Assembly (NCBI GenBank): GCA_019914945.1
Contig: CM034104.1
Coordinates: forward strand, 12,326,046 to 12,390,045
Direction of reading: 5' to 3'
DNA length: 64,000 nt
Source: Typha latifolia
Taxonomy: Eukaryota > Streptophyta > Magnoliopsida > Poales > Typhaceae
The position numbers and the translations under genes are program-made. This document shows positions 12,461 through 25,100 of this stretch, piece by piece. How positions within the stretch are numbered: position 1 is the stretch's first letter; each line of letters starts with the position of its first letter. The notes beneath the pieces were generated by a model. That model saw only the letters and a list, made by a program, of their open reading frames with translations. It did not search any database and was not told where the DNA came from.

Positions 12461-14865
12461 ATCCTTTCCTCTCTCAAGACTGCATTCAGCTGGTTATCTA
12501 CTGCTTAATTTATAATCTCCATCTCTATATAATTTGGGGAGATATAATAACAAAATTGTGACAGCCACATGAAGATACAACAGCTGCATGTTACTTCCCT
12601 GGTGCTATAAATAGAAGTAAATGAGGAACATGACAAAATAGATACTTGTGTTTCATTTATTTACTCCACAAACCATGCTTGACATTTAATTCACAAAATA
12701 TATAAATAATGTCAAGATATTAGAAATATATAACTAATAGTGCAATAGATACTGCGATGAACTTTCCATCAATCACTTGTTTTTATAGTTTATACTATCA
12801 GTACAGTATAGAAATATATAAATAATGAAGAAGATGAACTCAACTGGGCTAAAGATTTATCTGGAACGGATAAATGAATTTTGAATTAGTCTATCTGCCA
12901 CCATCTACAGCTTAAACAATTGTTTGATATATGAAAAAGATTATTCTTACTCAATATATAGTTGCACCATGTGTAGTCAATTATATAAACAGAGTCAACT
13001 GCTTCTCATGGCCAAACCAATGTGCTGGTATTGCATTTTCCTTTTATCTCTGGATAGTGAGCAGGGGGGGAGATCCAAGAGAGATGCTGAATCTCAAATG
13101 GCTTAGCTCATGGAGCAATCCAGGAGAGTTATATATCAAGCACACTGAGAGACTCGTATGATATTTATGGAGAGGTTCACACAGAACTTCTAACAGTGAA
13201 TTTTCTTTCGATCTCCAGGATTAAGCAAATCATAAAGGAAAGTATTAGGTGAAGAATGACTCTTTGTCCACAAGAACCAGAGAGAAAAAAAAAAAAAAAA
13301 CTGGCACAAAGAAAGTCTAGTCCTGAGGTAAAGTCCTGCTTTGATCAAATACAGGACTAGATATTATAATATTCTTCACTATTAGTTTACTATTATGTGA
13401 TTAAATTTGAATAACCCCAATATGATTGAAATTGGGATCCATAGGGTCTAATCATATATATTTAATGATTAAACTATAAACAGAGGAATCACTTGTGTAA
13501 ATTGACAACTTAATTTTATGCAACACCACTTCTGTTAATTTTATTCTTCGCCCTGCTGAGCAATCCGGTCTTTTTCACTTTTTCCTTTAGTGTGTTTATA
13601 TAAGGCAGTTTAGAAACAACCATTCTAACAAGAAATTTTAAGGTAACACAAAGCAGTCACAACAACAAAGGAGAACAAATTACACAAAATTAAATTCAAG
13701 CATAAAATTAATGTGGGAAATAACAATGCAGCGGGACAAGAAATATTTGTATATCATACATGCCAATAGAATTGTGCTCAGATGGTTGAAAGAGCTCATG
13801 TTATATAAATATTTTTTATTTCAAATTCTAATAGCAACAGCTTAATTAGCGCACTATTCAATTTCCACTTCTCTCAAAATTAGCTTCAATCTAATTCTAA
13901 GTAGGTTCACAAACTTCAATACATTGCATACTTACACAGTAAGTAGAGGTTGAAATATAAACACACTGAAGAAACATCACACAATGTTCTTTGCAACTAA
14001 GCAAGATCACAATAACAATAATTCTGATTGACAATATAACTAATATTTATTTTGCTAATTAGACAAACACATGATAACATAAGGAAATGTGCTTGGATGC
14101 CCTCTCTTTATTTGGCCAATGTAAAGTAATAGCAGATTAAGGAACTCCTTTTGGTGTAGGATGTGATGACCAAAATGATTTGATTTTTTTATGTGAAGAA
14201 GGCCGGCTTCACAGGTAGGCATGGTGACAAACTAAGCATTGTTATGGTTTTTTTCAGAGAAAAAGTTTGTGGACTAATGATTTATTAAGCCTAATATCTG
14301 TTACAACGTGATACACCGAATAGAGAAGGAAAATAAGGCTTCGGCCCTCTAATATGCCCTAAACTTAGCTGAGATACAGATCGACCCAAAATACAATACT
14401 AAATTCAAGCATTCAAGCAAGAAATCAAAGGAAGTAGGACAACAGCTTTCGAAACAAGGCTGAGCCAACACTGACAGCACCACAAGTAAAAGCAACAAGA
14501 AGCTTAAGAGAATAACGCAGACGAGCGATTCAGTGTCCTTTAGCATGGCATAGTTGACACCACAACAAACCTCTCACAAAACTGTAAACCCCCACCAACA
14601 GAGCACAGCTTTGACAAAAATAGATATCTCAAAACTGCAAACTCCCACCAATGAAGCAAAGGGATGGGGAAAGAGCCCCTCCCCTGGCAAAGGAGTCGGC
14701 GGGAAAAAGCCCATGATAAGACTTGTTTGCTTTTATTTATAATCACTTGTTTGCTGCCATCGATCTATCACAAATCTCACTTGTAACCTAATAATATGAA
14801 AGGAAATTGTCAGCTGGCTAACTAGGAAAAAAGAAAGTGATTAAGAAAATGTACGTACATACATA
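12461..14865. other. spacer between GDSL gene and NLR remnants
   Basis: No gene was recognised. Several segments recur elsewhere in the cluster. The stretch at about 12793-12960 (containing AGATGAACTCAACTGGGCTA) recurs at about 15636-15850 and 21085-21260. The words near 13300 (AAGTCTAGTCCTGA) recur near 21320 and 25910. The words near 13550 (GCCCTGCTGAGCA) recur near 21376. The spacer is therefore part of the duplicated GDSL-NLR unit. A run of 17 A lies at 13284-13300. Confidence 0.6.
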
Positions 14866-15636
14866 CCTATGGTTATTTTGATATCTCTGACGTGAGATAT
14901 CTTATTCCAATCTTCACCTGTGTCTTTATGAGTGCGTTCCAATAAGCTTTTACTGCAGCCCGCGATACATAACCTCTTCAGAGCAGTGAGGCGTTGGATG
15001 CTCTCGGGCAAACGATCCATGAATCGACAACGCCAAATCTCCAAGGATCGCAACGAGGAAAGTTCTCCCAACCATTCTGGAAGTGTGGCTAGCGATTTGC
15101 ACTCTACAAACACCAAAGACTCCAAGGAGGTGAGTTTTTGGATGCTCTCAAGTGAAACTAACGTACCTTCAAGATCTTTGATGCACAAGTGTTTGAGGAG
15201 GGACATTTCACCAACATGTAGGAACGTAAGAAGTCGTAGCGCCGAGCTTTGTAGCTCCAATCTCCTAACTGAAGGTGGAAAACATGAGTCTTGCAGGTTG
15301 GGACAACAATCGATGACTAAATCTTCAAGACAAGGGTACATGGATGCTCCTCTTTCTCCGTCTTCTACAAGTGCAGCAGTCACCCATTGTTCAAGATTTT
15401 CCATATTCTTAAGCCTTAGTCTTTTTAGTGCGGGGAATGATGCACCTGCTGTGTTTCTGGCGCCACAGAACTTCTCATTTATTCTCCTTACTTTGTGCAT
15501 ATCGTTAATAAGTACCTTCTCAAGCTTAGGCAGCTGTCCTAGCACGGGCAGGTGTTCAATATTAGAGATAAAAGAAAGATGAATGTTGACCAGATTTGGG
15601 AGGAATGACTCCATGTGGCTCCTCATCCAACTCGTG
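14866..15636 (-). pseudogene. NLR 3' fragment (LRR end only)
   Basis: This open stretch matches only the C-terminal LRR portion of the intact NLR at 22130. It begins at the equivalent of SWIRSQIESFLPNL (here SWMRSHMESFLPNL) and ends with DTGEDWNKISHVRDIKITIG. The LRR core reads LPVLGQLPKLEKV, LKNMENLEQWVTAA and LPEWLGELSSLRSLEIWRC. There is no CC, NB-ARC or start region upstream of it: at 15636 it meets a copy of the GDSL-NLR spacer. It is therefore the surviving 3' end of a third NLR copy. Its reading frame is still open, so fragmentation looks recent or the piece was captured by recombination. It should not be annotated as a functional receptor. Confidence 0.75.
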
Positions 15637-15950
15637 TTTATACTATCTCTACAGTCTATAAATATGTAAATAGTGAAGAAGATGAACTCAACTGGGCTAA
15701 AGATTAATATGAAATGAAATGCAAATTTATTAATGTACTGTATTAAAGTATGAATTAGTACATCTTCCACCATCTACATATTAAGCAATTGCTTAATATT
15801 TGATATATGTAAATATAATTCTTAATATGTAATTGTACACTTTTATCATATGAATTTGCTTTGGTTTCTGAAATAAACAGTCTCAATTGGCTATGTTTCC
15901 TTGAAAAAAAAAACGACTTCCTTTGCTAGTGGTACAAAAGTTGGTGCCAA
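15636..15950. repeat. third copy of the GDSL-NLR spacer segment
   Basis: The segment starts ACTATCTCTACAGTCTAT and matches 12793-12960 and 21085-21260. Near 15905 it passes into words also present near 25862 (CTTTGCTAGTGG). It separates two NLR remnants and marks the boundary between duplicated units. Confidence 0.7.
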
Positions 15951-15959
15951 GAAAACCTG

Positions 15960-17921
15960 TCTTTTTGAGTGCTTTCAAATAAGCTTCCACTGTAACCCGC
16001 GATACGAAAGCTCTTCAGTGCCGTGCTGTGAGGCATTGGATGCTCTGGGGCAAACGGTCGATGAGTGGACATGGCCTGCAAAGATTGCAACGAGGAGAGT
16101 TTCCCAAGCCAATCTGAAAGTGTGGCTAGCGATTTTCACCGTGCTAATTCCAATTGATAAGGTGTTGGATGCTCTCAGGTAGGATTCCTAGATTAGGACA
16201 ATCTTTGATATTCAATGTCTTTAAACTCAAACTCACGAGATTGCCCAGAGATTCAGGTAGGCTTCTAAGATTACGGCAATCAACTAATTTTAAACAATTT
16301 AGTTTTTGGAGGCTCCGTATGGAGTAGGGAATCTCTGACAGATTATTGCAATGAAGTATATGAAGGTAAATCAGATTCTGAAGTTTGCCGATAGATGTAG
16401 GCAAAGTATGGATAACCGTACTATTTGATATTATTAACCTCTCTAAGGTCCAAAGTTTTCCTATCCTTTCATCTACTTCTCGAAGATGAGGTGGAAGTCG
16501 GAGATACCTCAGTTGCATCAACTTGTATATTGAAGTCGGTAGCTCACCCAAGGAACAATTACTCAAATCTAGGACTCTAAGACATTTAGTGTATGAGAAG
16601 ATTCCCTTAGGAAGAGAACTGCATTTTTGGAAGTATAATGCTCTTACCTTCCGTGGTAAAGTTTTTGCTCTTACCTTCAGAGGTAAAGCTTTTCCGAGCT
16701 CTCTTACCTTCAGTGGTAAAGCTTTTCCGAGCTCCTCAGATGTCCTGTATCCGGTTCTACCTTCCTCTTCATTCAGTTCCCAAAGCTCACTATCTCTTAC
16801 TTTCTTCCATGTGGAGCATGCCTCCAAGAGCATTAGCTGTCAAAGGTACACCTTTGCATTTCTTCACTATTTCCTCTCCAATTGATACTAGATGATTATC
16901 TTTTGCATCAGCTGAACCGAATGCCCTTTGCTCGAACAACTTCAAGCAATCATCATCTAACAAAAGCTTCAACATATGCGGCATTTCGGCGCCCATTATT
17001 GAAGGAACTCGTTCACTGCGGGTAGTCACTATGATTTTGCTCTCTCTTTTGCCACCTTGTAACATCTGCTTGAAGGCTTCCCATTTTTCCCAGTCTTCAT
17101 TCCACACGTCGTCCAAGACAAGCAAGTATCTCTTCCCATCTAGATTCTCCTGGGCTCTTCTCACTTTAAACTCCAGATTGCTGCCAAGGTTATAATCCAC
17201 TCTGGTCCCCGATGATAGTATACCTCCTGCCAATTTTTCCACGTTGAATTCCATAGCATGAACCCATATCCTTGGCTCAAAGATCTCCTTTACCCTGTCA
17301 TCATTAAAGATTAGTTTGGCAAGCGTCGTTTTTCCTAGGCCCCCAATGCCGACTATGGGTATAACAGAGAAAGCGGTCGATGCATCACTTGCAGACAGTA
17401 ACCTGTTTATTATCTCTGTCGCCTCTACCTCCCTCCCTAAAACATCATCTCTGAGCACCGGAGGTGGTGTTGCGACCTTCAATTATTTGTTGTCGATACA
17501 GGATGACCTCCTCTCTCAGATTATATTTGCTTCTTTCTGCCGCAATATTGTCCAGTCTCTTTCTCATGCCCTTCAATCTGTGAGCCATACTTGGGAGAAA
17601 AAAAGATGACTTGGAGGAGGAGAAATACTTTAATACCTTGGTATCCTTTGACTGATTTTGGGTTTGGAAGTGGTCCAACATGTCCTCAATGTCGTAGGCT
17701 ACAGCTTTGAGTCTCTTCAACCAGAGGATCACTGATTTGTTCTTGAGAGATTGCTTCTCTGCATCATCAAGGACTGCTTGAATTGACTCCAGGGTGGTCT
17801 TCATGCCTTCGAGGTCTTTCTTGAAGTTCCACAGCAGTCCAAGCTCCGACCATAGCTTAGAGCTTAACTTTTTAAGTAGCTCCCTCACGACGGCAGATGC
17901 AACAAGTTCTCCAGCCATCAC
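15960..17921 (-). pseudogene. decayed CC-NB-LRR gene
   Basis: The gene begins like the intact paralogue (MAGELVASAVVRELLKKL, coiled coil, YDIEDMLDHF). It keeps a good NB-ARC: GIGGLGKTTLA P-loop, YLLVLDDVW kinase-2, IIVTTRSERV and CKGVPLTANALGG. Lesions relative to 22130-25327 are as follows. A frame change lies between the CC frame (to about 17445) and the NB frame (from 17482). A 20-bp deletion near 16810 falls between GTGG repeats and shifts the frame. A loss of roughly 410 bp near 16745 removes the winged-helix/ARC2 part with the MHD motif. There is a 33-bp repeat expansion at 16645-16735. A loss of about 840 bp near 16170 joins two LRR units. The C-terminal LRR end at 15960-16140 is out of frame. 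An NB-ARC sensor lacking ARC2/MHD would not be expected to work as a normal NLR. Confidence 0.85.
16645..16735 (-). repeat. 33-bp tandem repeat in the decayed NLR
   Basis: About 2.7 copies of a 33-bp unit encode reiterated ELGKALPLKVR-type peptides. The intact NLR has one copy (ELEKALPRKVR). The expansion lies at the edge of the ARC2 deletion, consistent with replication slippage. Confidence 0.8.
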
Positions 17922-18103
17922 CAGACCGACCAGATCTCCCAGAACTCCAAAGTGAAGAATGGAAATATCTGGATATGAATGACTTGCAATAGAGTAAACT
18001 TTTGTGGTTGACTCCGAAGTCTATGGCTGTGACGTGGAGGGCTTCATTTCTAGACATTTACTTGAATTTAGAATTGCTCGAAGAGATGCACAGCTGGCAG
18101 TGG

Positions 18104-18105
<2 letters not shown>

Positions 18106-18137
<32 letters not shown>
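18106..18137. repeat. (CT)16 microsatellite upstream of the decayed NLR
   Basis: A perfect dinucleotide run lies about 185 bp upstream of the decayed NLR start. The intact NLR lacks it at the equivalent place, so it arose after duplication or was lost there. Confidence 0.85.
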
Positions 18138-18140
<3 letters not shown>

Positions 18141-18314
18141 GACAGGCATAACCCTCTTTAGCCAATGAAAATTTTCCGACCAGCTTGCAAGCTTTTGCCA
18201 AAGTACTCCAAAACTAAAGACAACCAAAATTTGATCTATTTATAGTATTTTTTAATAGGCAATTATATTACAGTGAAAATGTCGTAAAAATACATCAAAA
18301 GTATCTACTCTAAG

Positions 18315-18745
18315 TAGAATAGAATAGGGGTGGCAATCGTATCCGACTAATCAGATTTGGACCCGATCATGATAATCCAAATATAAATACGACTTATTTA
18401 TTAAATTTATTAAAATTTTAAAAATATAAACACTCATCCATTTTTTAAATAAGTTATATAAGTATAAACGAGTTATTGAGTGCCACGTATTATTTAAATA
18501 AATTTTATTTTGTTATAAACATGGTAATCGAATATAAACGGATTAGTGTTAGAAGCATATTGGATCGGCTCGTCGAGTTATAAAATTGTTAAATGAGTTG
18601 CGGCATTAAACACAAACATAATGTATTAATAATAGAGTTAGATGGATTAATTTATTTATAACCTAAATCTAATTAGACTAAATCTAAATTTATTTAAAAA
18701 TTAAATTATCGTATCGGATCAACTTTAATTTACAAAGAAAATTAA
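18315..18745. repeat. repeat-like element between duplicated units
   Basis: The element opens with GGGGTGGCAATCGTATCCGA, a start typical of dispersed non-coding plant repeats, and continues with AT-rich words related to GGATTAGTG and TATAAACG. It lies exactly between the 5' region of the decayed NLR and the decayed GDSL copy, where GDSL exons 4-5 would be expected. Its family was not identified. Confidence 0.4.
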
Positions 18746-19225
18746 GAAATAAATAACATAGAAATGAATAACGAGCCTTCATGGAATCTTTAATACTCGA
18801 TGAGATGATAGATGGGATTGTGTCCACTACTCGAGGATAGGTTTAAGTTTGTGAAGAAGTTAAGAGCTGTATCATTATGACCCATGTCAAAGGATTAGAC
18901 TGCATGGAGAAACTCCTTTCCATTGATCAATGATCCTAATCCTGTAATGAAGCATAACTACAGTCTTTTATCAGTCTGGAACAAAACAATAAATACATGA
19001 TCCATCTTACTCTCCATATTGGTGAGGCCAAAAGATGAATAGAAAACTTGTAACTAGTCATTGCAGATATTTAGCAGCAACTTGTTCCAGAAAAGCATCT
19101 TTGGACTCAGCTCTCGACTGCGATTTTTCAAGCCAAGGAATTGGTAAACTTGAGTAGACAAAGAAAAAGAAACACCACTTATTTGGGTGGCTGTACCAAC
19201 TACAGTAAACTTAACACTATGGGTA

Positions 19226-20021
19226 GAGGTGTAAATGAGCCGAGCCTGAGTGAGCCAACTCCAAATTAATTTCGAGCCTTAGAATTGGGCTCAGGTTCGG
19301 CTCAACTCAACTCGAGCCGAGCTCGATCCTAAAATGAGCATATCATCAAGCCAAGCCGGATCAAGTTGGATTAAGCTAGATTAAGCCCAAGCCAAGCCAA
19401 AGAAGAAGAAGGAGGAGGAGGAGGAGGACAAGACAAGGCACCACGGGTCTGCAGCTGCCTGCTGCTGCCGAAGAAGGAGGAGGGGTGGGACACCGCGGCT
19501 CTGCAGTTGCTTGCCGCCGTTGAAGAATAAGGAGGGGTGGGGGCATCATGGATCCACAACGGCTTGACGCTGCCGAAGAAGGAGGAAGAGGAAGGGTGGG
19601 GCACCGAGGGTCCGCGACTGCTTGCTGCTGCCGAAGGTGGAGGGGCGGGGCACCGCGGGTCCGCGACTGCTTGCCGCTGTCGAAGAAGAAGAAGAAGAAA
19701 GCCACTGCCGAAGAAGAAGGAAGAGGAGGAGGAGGAGGAGAAAGGAGGAGGAAGGGGTGCACCTTTGTGGAGGACGAGGCGGCACCCACGCACCTTGGCG
19801 GATGATGAGGTAGGGATTTATACCGAGCCTATTGAGCTAAGCCTGAGCAAGCCAGCTCTAGCTTAGGCTCGGCTCGATAATAATTTTGAGTTAGTTTTGG
19901 CAGCTCGTGCTCAGGTCAGCTCTGACCGAGCCGAGCCGGATTCGAGCTTCAACCGAGCGAAGCCCGAGCCAACCCTGAGCCAACCCCAAGTCAAGCCCGA
20001 GCCGCTCGTTGAGCTTGACAG
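19226..20021. mobile_element. inserted GAGCC-type repeat with purine-rich core
   Basis: The insertion interrupts exon 2 of the decayed GDSL gene between words that are contiguous in the intact gene (CATGGG and TGAAGTCTGGGCC). Its ends are rich in GAGCCGAGCC/GAGCTCG words (about 19237-19330 and 19830-20010). The middle, about 19400-19780, is an imperfect GAAGAAG/GGAGGA-rich array. Open frames on both strands are Pro/Ser-rich or Glu/Arg-rich and are compositional artefacts. Ends beginning GTGTAAATGAGCCGAGCC are a common style of plant non-autonomous repeat. No target-site duplication could be fixed with certainty. Confidence 0.6.
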
Positions 20022-20545
20022 GTGAAGTCTGGGCCACTCTAAGTATAGACTCATGTACATCTTCAAGTTTTCACATGAAGTGATGAAGAAGGTCATACCA
20101 CAATCAAATAATTGTAATTTGTAAATATGACCCAATAATTCATCGAGTATCATGCTGCAAAAGAGAAGACTAATTACCCATTTAAGCTCTCTCAAATTAG
20201 GTGTTTCCTTACCAGGAATAAGAGCCTACAATGTTATTAATGGTTCTTTCCTAACATGAGTGATTCTTTGCATTCTATTGTAACAACACTTATGCAGTAC
20301 CAACAAGGACTAAGGTTATCACAGGTCCTTTACATGTTAATTTTTCGACACCAACATGGTGTATGGCCGTATAGGACATCTATTTTGGAAAAGGAATACA
20401 TGGAGATGTTAGATGCATTGAGAATTACTTCTATATAGTTTAAACCCAAAAAGAATAACAGCAATGAGAATGCAAATCACATACATAAAAAATCAATGTA
20501 CTGGCTGCTATCAGAGAAACAACCAGTGGTCCAATAAAAGAACTG

Positions 20546-20931
20546 TCAGTTATGTGAAACAATAAGATCATTAGGATTATAAAATTAATGACCGTGAAAG
20601 AAAGAGAAAAAGAATAAATTTTTACGCATCTATTCTCAACTAGGGTTTCACATCCAAAACTCACATTAGAGATAAATCTTAAATTTTTTTTATTTCTTTA
20701 TTAATCCTGATTGAATAAAAAATTGATCTATATATAGACCTTACAAATAACAATAAGTAAATAACACCCTAAATAATTACGAAAAAATAAATATAACCCT
20801 AAATACCATAAATAGTAAATGCATAATAAAAATAATTGACTTAAAACTAATTTCTTAAAGAAAAAACTATACTAATATATATATGTTTGCGTAATATGTC
20901 ACTAATGTCCGCATCAGCCGACCAAAATATG
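20546..20931. mobile_element. second insertion in the decayed GDSL copy
   Basis: About 385 bp of AT-rich DNA separates two halves of exon 1 that are adjacent in the intact gene (joining AAGAACTG to the GGCC-AAG region). No coding content is visible. Its identity is unknown, but its position inside homologous exon sequence shows that it is an insertion. Confidence 0.5.
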
Positions 20932-21035
20932 GCCTAAAAAAGAAGCCTAGCCCTGCGGTGAGCCCTCCAATATCCAAGTTCGAGTAGCCAAAGTTGAAGA
21001 CAATACATTTTGAATGAACATCACTTGGCGAACAA

Positions 21036-22129
21036 AAGAATAGGACTAAAAATTCGAGTAGCCAAGTTTTGCATCAATCACTCGTCTAGATATATAAATA
21101 ATGAGGAAGATGAACTCAACCGGGCTAAAGATTAATATGGAATGAAGTGCAAATTCATCGATCTACGCAATAAAGTGTGCACCATCTACAGCTTAAACAA
21201 TTGTTTGATATATGTACAAGATAATTCTTAAGATATATGTGTACACTTATACCATGTGAATTTGCGTTAGTTTCTGTAACATAGAGGCGATCAATGAAGA
21301 GACATGACTAAGAAAATCTAGTCCTGAAGGAGTTTCTTTTATGCTAATGAGCCTTCAAAATCCATGCATTCTTTGCCCTGCTGAGCACCGAGTAATCTGG
21401 TCTCTCTCTCTCTTTTTTTCTTTACTTTGTGTGTGTCACATGAGACGGTTTGAAACAACCATTCTAACCATAAATTTAAAGCTGACATAACGCAGTCACA
21501 ATAACAATGTTTGTTAAAGGTATCCGCGTTATTCGAATATTTTCAGGTTCAGATTTCAATAGCAACGGTCTAACCTGGATACCATTAATTTTGAAAGAAG
21601 AAGCTTCAATCTTATTCCAAATAAGGTTCACAAACTTCAATACTTTGCAAATTAATGCAGACTGAAACATAAACACACCAAAGAAACGTCACACAAATGG
21701 TCCTTGCAATTAAGCAAGATCACAACAGCAATAATTCTGACTGACAATATATACTAGTATTTGTTTTGCTAATTAGATAAATACATGATAGCATAAGTAA
21801 GGTGATTGGATTCACTCTTCTTTATTTTGTTAATGTAAACTCATGCTAGATTGATTTGGATTTTGAGTGAAGAAGCCTCCTAGGTAAGCCTACAGACAGA
21901 AGAAGCATTGTTAATTGTTTAAGCAGTCAGCAAATCAGCTCAAAGGACGAAAAAAAGAAGAAGAAAGAAATTTGCTTTCATATACACTCACTTGGCTGCA
22001 GGCATTAATCTTCTCCCGAGTCTCCCGAGTCTGAATCGTAATGTAATACAACAAACATGAAAGGAAATTGTCAGCTAGCTAGCAAGCAAAAGAAGAGACA
22101 TGACTAAGAAAATATACATATATGTGCAA
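21036..22129. other. spacer of the right-hand GDSL-NLR unit
   Basis: No gene was recognised. Words near 21110 (AGATGAACTCAACCGGGCTA), 21320 (AATCTAGTCCTGAAGG), 21376 (GCCCTGCTGAGCAC) and 21860 (GTGAAGAAGCC) follow the order seen in 12793-14230, which supports block duplication. Confidence 0.6.
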
Positions 22130-25100
22130 TTAACTTATTACGTATGTACCTGTGGTTATTTTGATATCCTCGATGTGAGATATCTTATCCCAGTCTTCAC
22201 CTGTGTCTTTCTGAGTGCGTTCCAATAAGCTTTTGCTACAACCTGTGATATGTAAGCTCTTCAGTGCAGTGAGGCATTGGATGCTTTGGGGTAGACAATC
22301 GATGACTGGGCAACGACCGATCTCTAGAGATCGCAACTGGAAGAGTTCACCCAACCATTCTGGAAGTGTGGCTAGCGATTTCCCCACTACTAATTCCAAG
22401 GTTTCCAGGGAGGTGAGGCTTTGGATGCTCTCAGGCAAATCAACCAGACCTTTAAGGCCGCTGATATACAAGTGTTTGAGGAGGGACGTTTCAACATCTA
22501 AGAACGTAAGAATTTGTCGCGCTTCGTCTTTCAACTTTAATCTTCTAACTGATGGTGGAATACATGGGTGTACTCGCAGCCTGGGACAATTACTGATGTT
22601 CAACTCCTCAAGGCAAGGGAACAGGGATGCTCCTCTTTCTCTATCCCCTGCCACTGCAGCAGTCAACCATTCTTCAAGCTCTAGCATGCCCTCAAGCTCT
22701 AGTCTTTTCAGTGAGAGGAATGGTGTACCTACTCTGTTTCTAGCCCAACAGAACTCCTCACTTATTCTCCTTACACTTAGCATACGACAAATCAATATCT
22801 CCTCAAGCTGAGGCAGCTGCCCTAGCATGGGCAGGTGCCCACAACCTAAATAGATGTCGTAGAGTTTGATCTTAACCAGATTCGGGAGGAATGACTCTAT
22901 CTGGCTCCTAATCCAACTAGGGAACATTGAGTCACTGAATCGTTTGATGCATAATTCTTGCAAATTCTGGTGCGGTTGGAGTGCTTCTAGCATGGCGATA
23001 TCACCCCTTCCCAACCTGTAAGTATAGTCATAGACTAGCGAATTGATACTCCCTCTCTCCTTCAAACATATTCTCTTAGCATCAATGATGCTCCGCACTA
23101 CATATTTTGTAGATGGACCTTGCATAATGTAAAGCTCTAGCATATCCGCACTGGGCTCAAGTTCTAGTGGCTCATCTGTTTGGATCTTTAGATGTGTCAT
23201 ATTATGAATATATTTGCGTAACTCGTCGAGCAATGCACACCCCTGAATGTCTAGTGTTCTCAGTTCTGTGAGGTTGCCTAGTGATTCAGGTAGACTTTTA
23301 AGTTGAAAACAACTTTTGACGTTCAATGTATTCAAATTCACAAGATTGCCTAGAGATTCAGGTAGGCTTTGGAGACTAAAACAGCCGTGTAATTTCAATG
23401 AATGTAGTTTTTGGAGGCTCCCAATGGAGTTAGGAAGTTCCATAAGTTCGGGAGAAAATGAAAGATCAAGGTAGATCAAATTATGAAGTTTTCCTATTCT
23501 TTCATCTACTACGTTTCCAGCATCGCTCGAAATTTTGAGATACCTCAGTTGTTTCAACTCGTATATTAATGAAGTCGATGGCTCAAAGAGACTGTAACTG
23601 AAATCTAAGACCCTAAGACATTTAGTGTATGAGAAGATTCCCTTAGGAAGACGCCTGCATCTGTGGAAGTGTAATGCTCTTACCTTCCGTGGTAAAGCCT
23701 TTTCAAGCTCCCCCGATAGTCGACCGTATTTGATTATTGATGCATAACGGCACTCCAGCACATTAGGTATTGCACTCTGATCTCTAGCGTCTAAGACTGA
23801 AACTTCATCCCCAGCAACCCATCTTGCAAGGTCGTACACCAAGTCATGCATCTTGTAAGTCACCCTTACAATATCTAGTGTAGGATACCTGATCTCTTGT
23901 CCTTCTTCAAGAAATGACATTGATAGCAGGTAATTGACATAACCATCACCAATTTCTAGTGCTTCATTCTCATCTTCTGTCTGAATAAATCTTTGAGCAA
24001 TCCACTGTTGGATTAACATGTCCTTGTCTAGCTCGGAGGCTCTCGGGTAGAAAGAGCAATAAACAAAGCATAATTTCAATGGAGAAGACATATATTGATA
24101 GCTTAATTTTAAGGAAGATATGATTTTATTCTCCAATCGGCTTCCACCTTCCTCTTCATTCAGTTCCCAAAGCTCACTATCTCTTACTTTCTTCCATGTG
24201 GCTTCCCCAGTGGTAAAGTGGAGCATGCCTCCAAGAGCATTAGCTGTCAAAGGTACACCTTTGCATTTCTTCACTATTTCCTCTCCAATTGATACTAGAT
24301 GATTATCTTTTGCATCAGCTGAACCGAATGCCCTTTGCTCGAACAACTTCAAGCAATCATCATCTGACAAAGGCTTCAACATATGCGGCATTTCGGCGCC
24401 CATTATTGAAGGAACTCGTTCACTGCGGGTAGTCACTATGATTCTGCTCTCTCTTTTGCCACCTTGTAACATCGGCTTGAAGGCTTCCCATTTTTCCCAG
24501 TCTACATTCCACACGTCGTCCAAGACAAGCAAGTATCTCTTCCCATCTAGATTCTCCTGGGCTCTTCTCACTTTAAACTCCAGATTGCTGCCAAGATTAT
24601 AATCCTCTCTGGTTCCCGATGATAGTATACCTCTTGCTAATTTTTCCACGTTGAATTCCATAGCATGAACCCATATCCTCGGCTCAAAGACCTCCTTTAC
24701 CCTGCCATCATTAAAGATTAGCTTGGCAAGCGTCGTTTTTCCTAGGCCCCCAATGCCGACTATGGGAATAACAGAGAAAGCGGTCGATGCATCACTTGTA
24801 GACAGTAACCTGTTTATTATCTCTGTCGCCTCTACCTCCCTCCCTAAAATATCATCTCTGATCACCGCGGAGGTGGTGTTGCGGCCTTCAATTACTTGTT
24901 GTCGATACGGGATGACCTCCTCTCTCAGATTATATTTGCTTCTTTCTGCCGCAATATTGTCCAGTCTCTTTCTCATGCCCTTCAATTTGTGAGCCATAAT
25001 TGGGAGAGAAAAAGATGACTTGGCGGAGGAGAAGTACTTTAATACCTTTGTATCCTTTGCTTGGTTTTGGGTTTGGAATTGGTCCACCATGTCCTCAATG

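Larger units (their letters stand above)
18771..21035 (-). pseudogene. decayed GDSL esterase/lipase copy
   Basis: This is a broken paralogue of 10819-12460. Exon 3 matches at about 18778-18945. Exon 2 is split into about 19085-19225 and 20022-20065 by an insertion. Exon 1 is split into about 20488-20545 and 20932-21035 by a second insertion of about 385 bp. Exons 4 and 5, with the block-V Asp-His, are missing. Block I has drifted to NFGYSNLDIGG. The order of surviving exons and of flanking spacer words matches the intact gene, so this is a duplication product and not a processed copy. The intron-3 donor is GC here too (AAG|GCTCGT). Confidence 0.85.

Noticed and set aside
14932..15582. 216-codon plus-strand frame opposite the NLR fragment
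   Set aside because: The minus strand encodes recognisable LRR sequence; similar antisense frames occur opposite the other NLR copies.
19371..19866. Several overlapping open frames on both strands, Pro/Ser-rich or Glu/Gly/Arg-rich
   Set aside because: They arise from the GAAGAAG/GGAGGA core of an insertion within a pseudogene exon; composition, overlap of frames and lack of any motif argue against coding.
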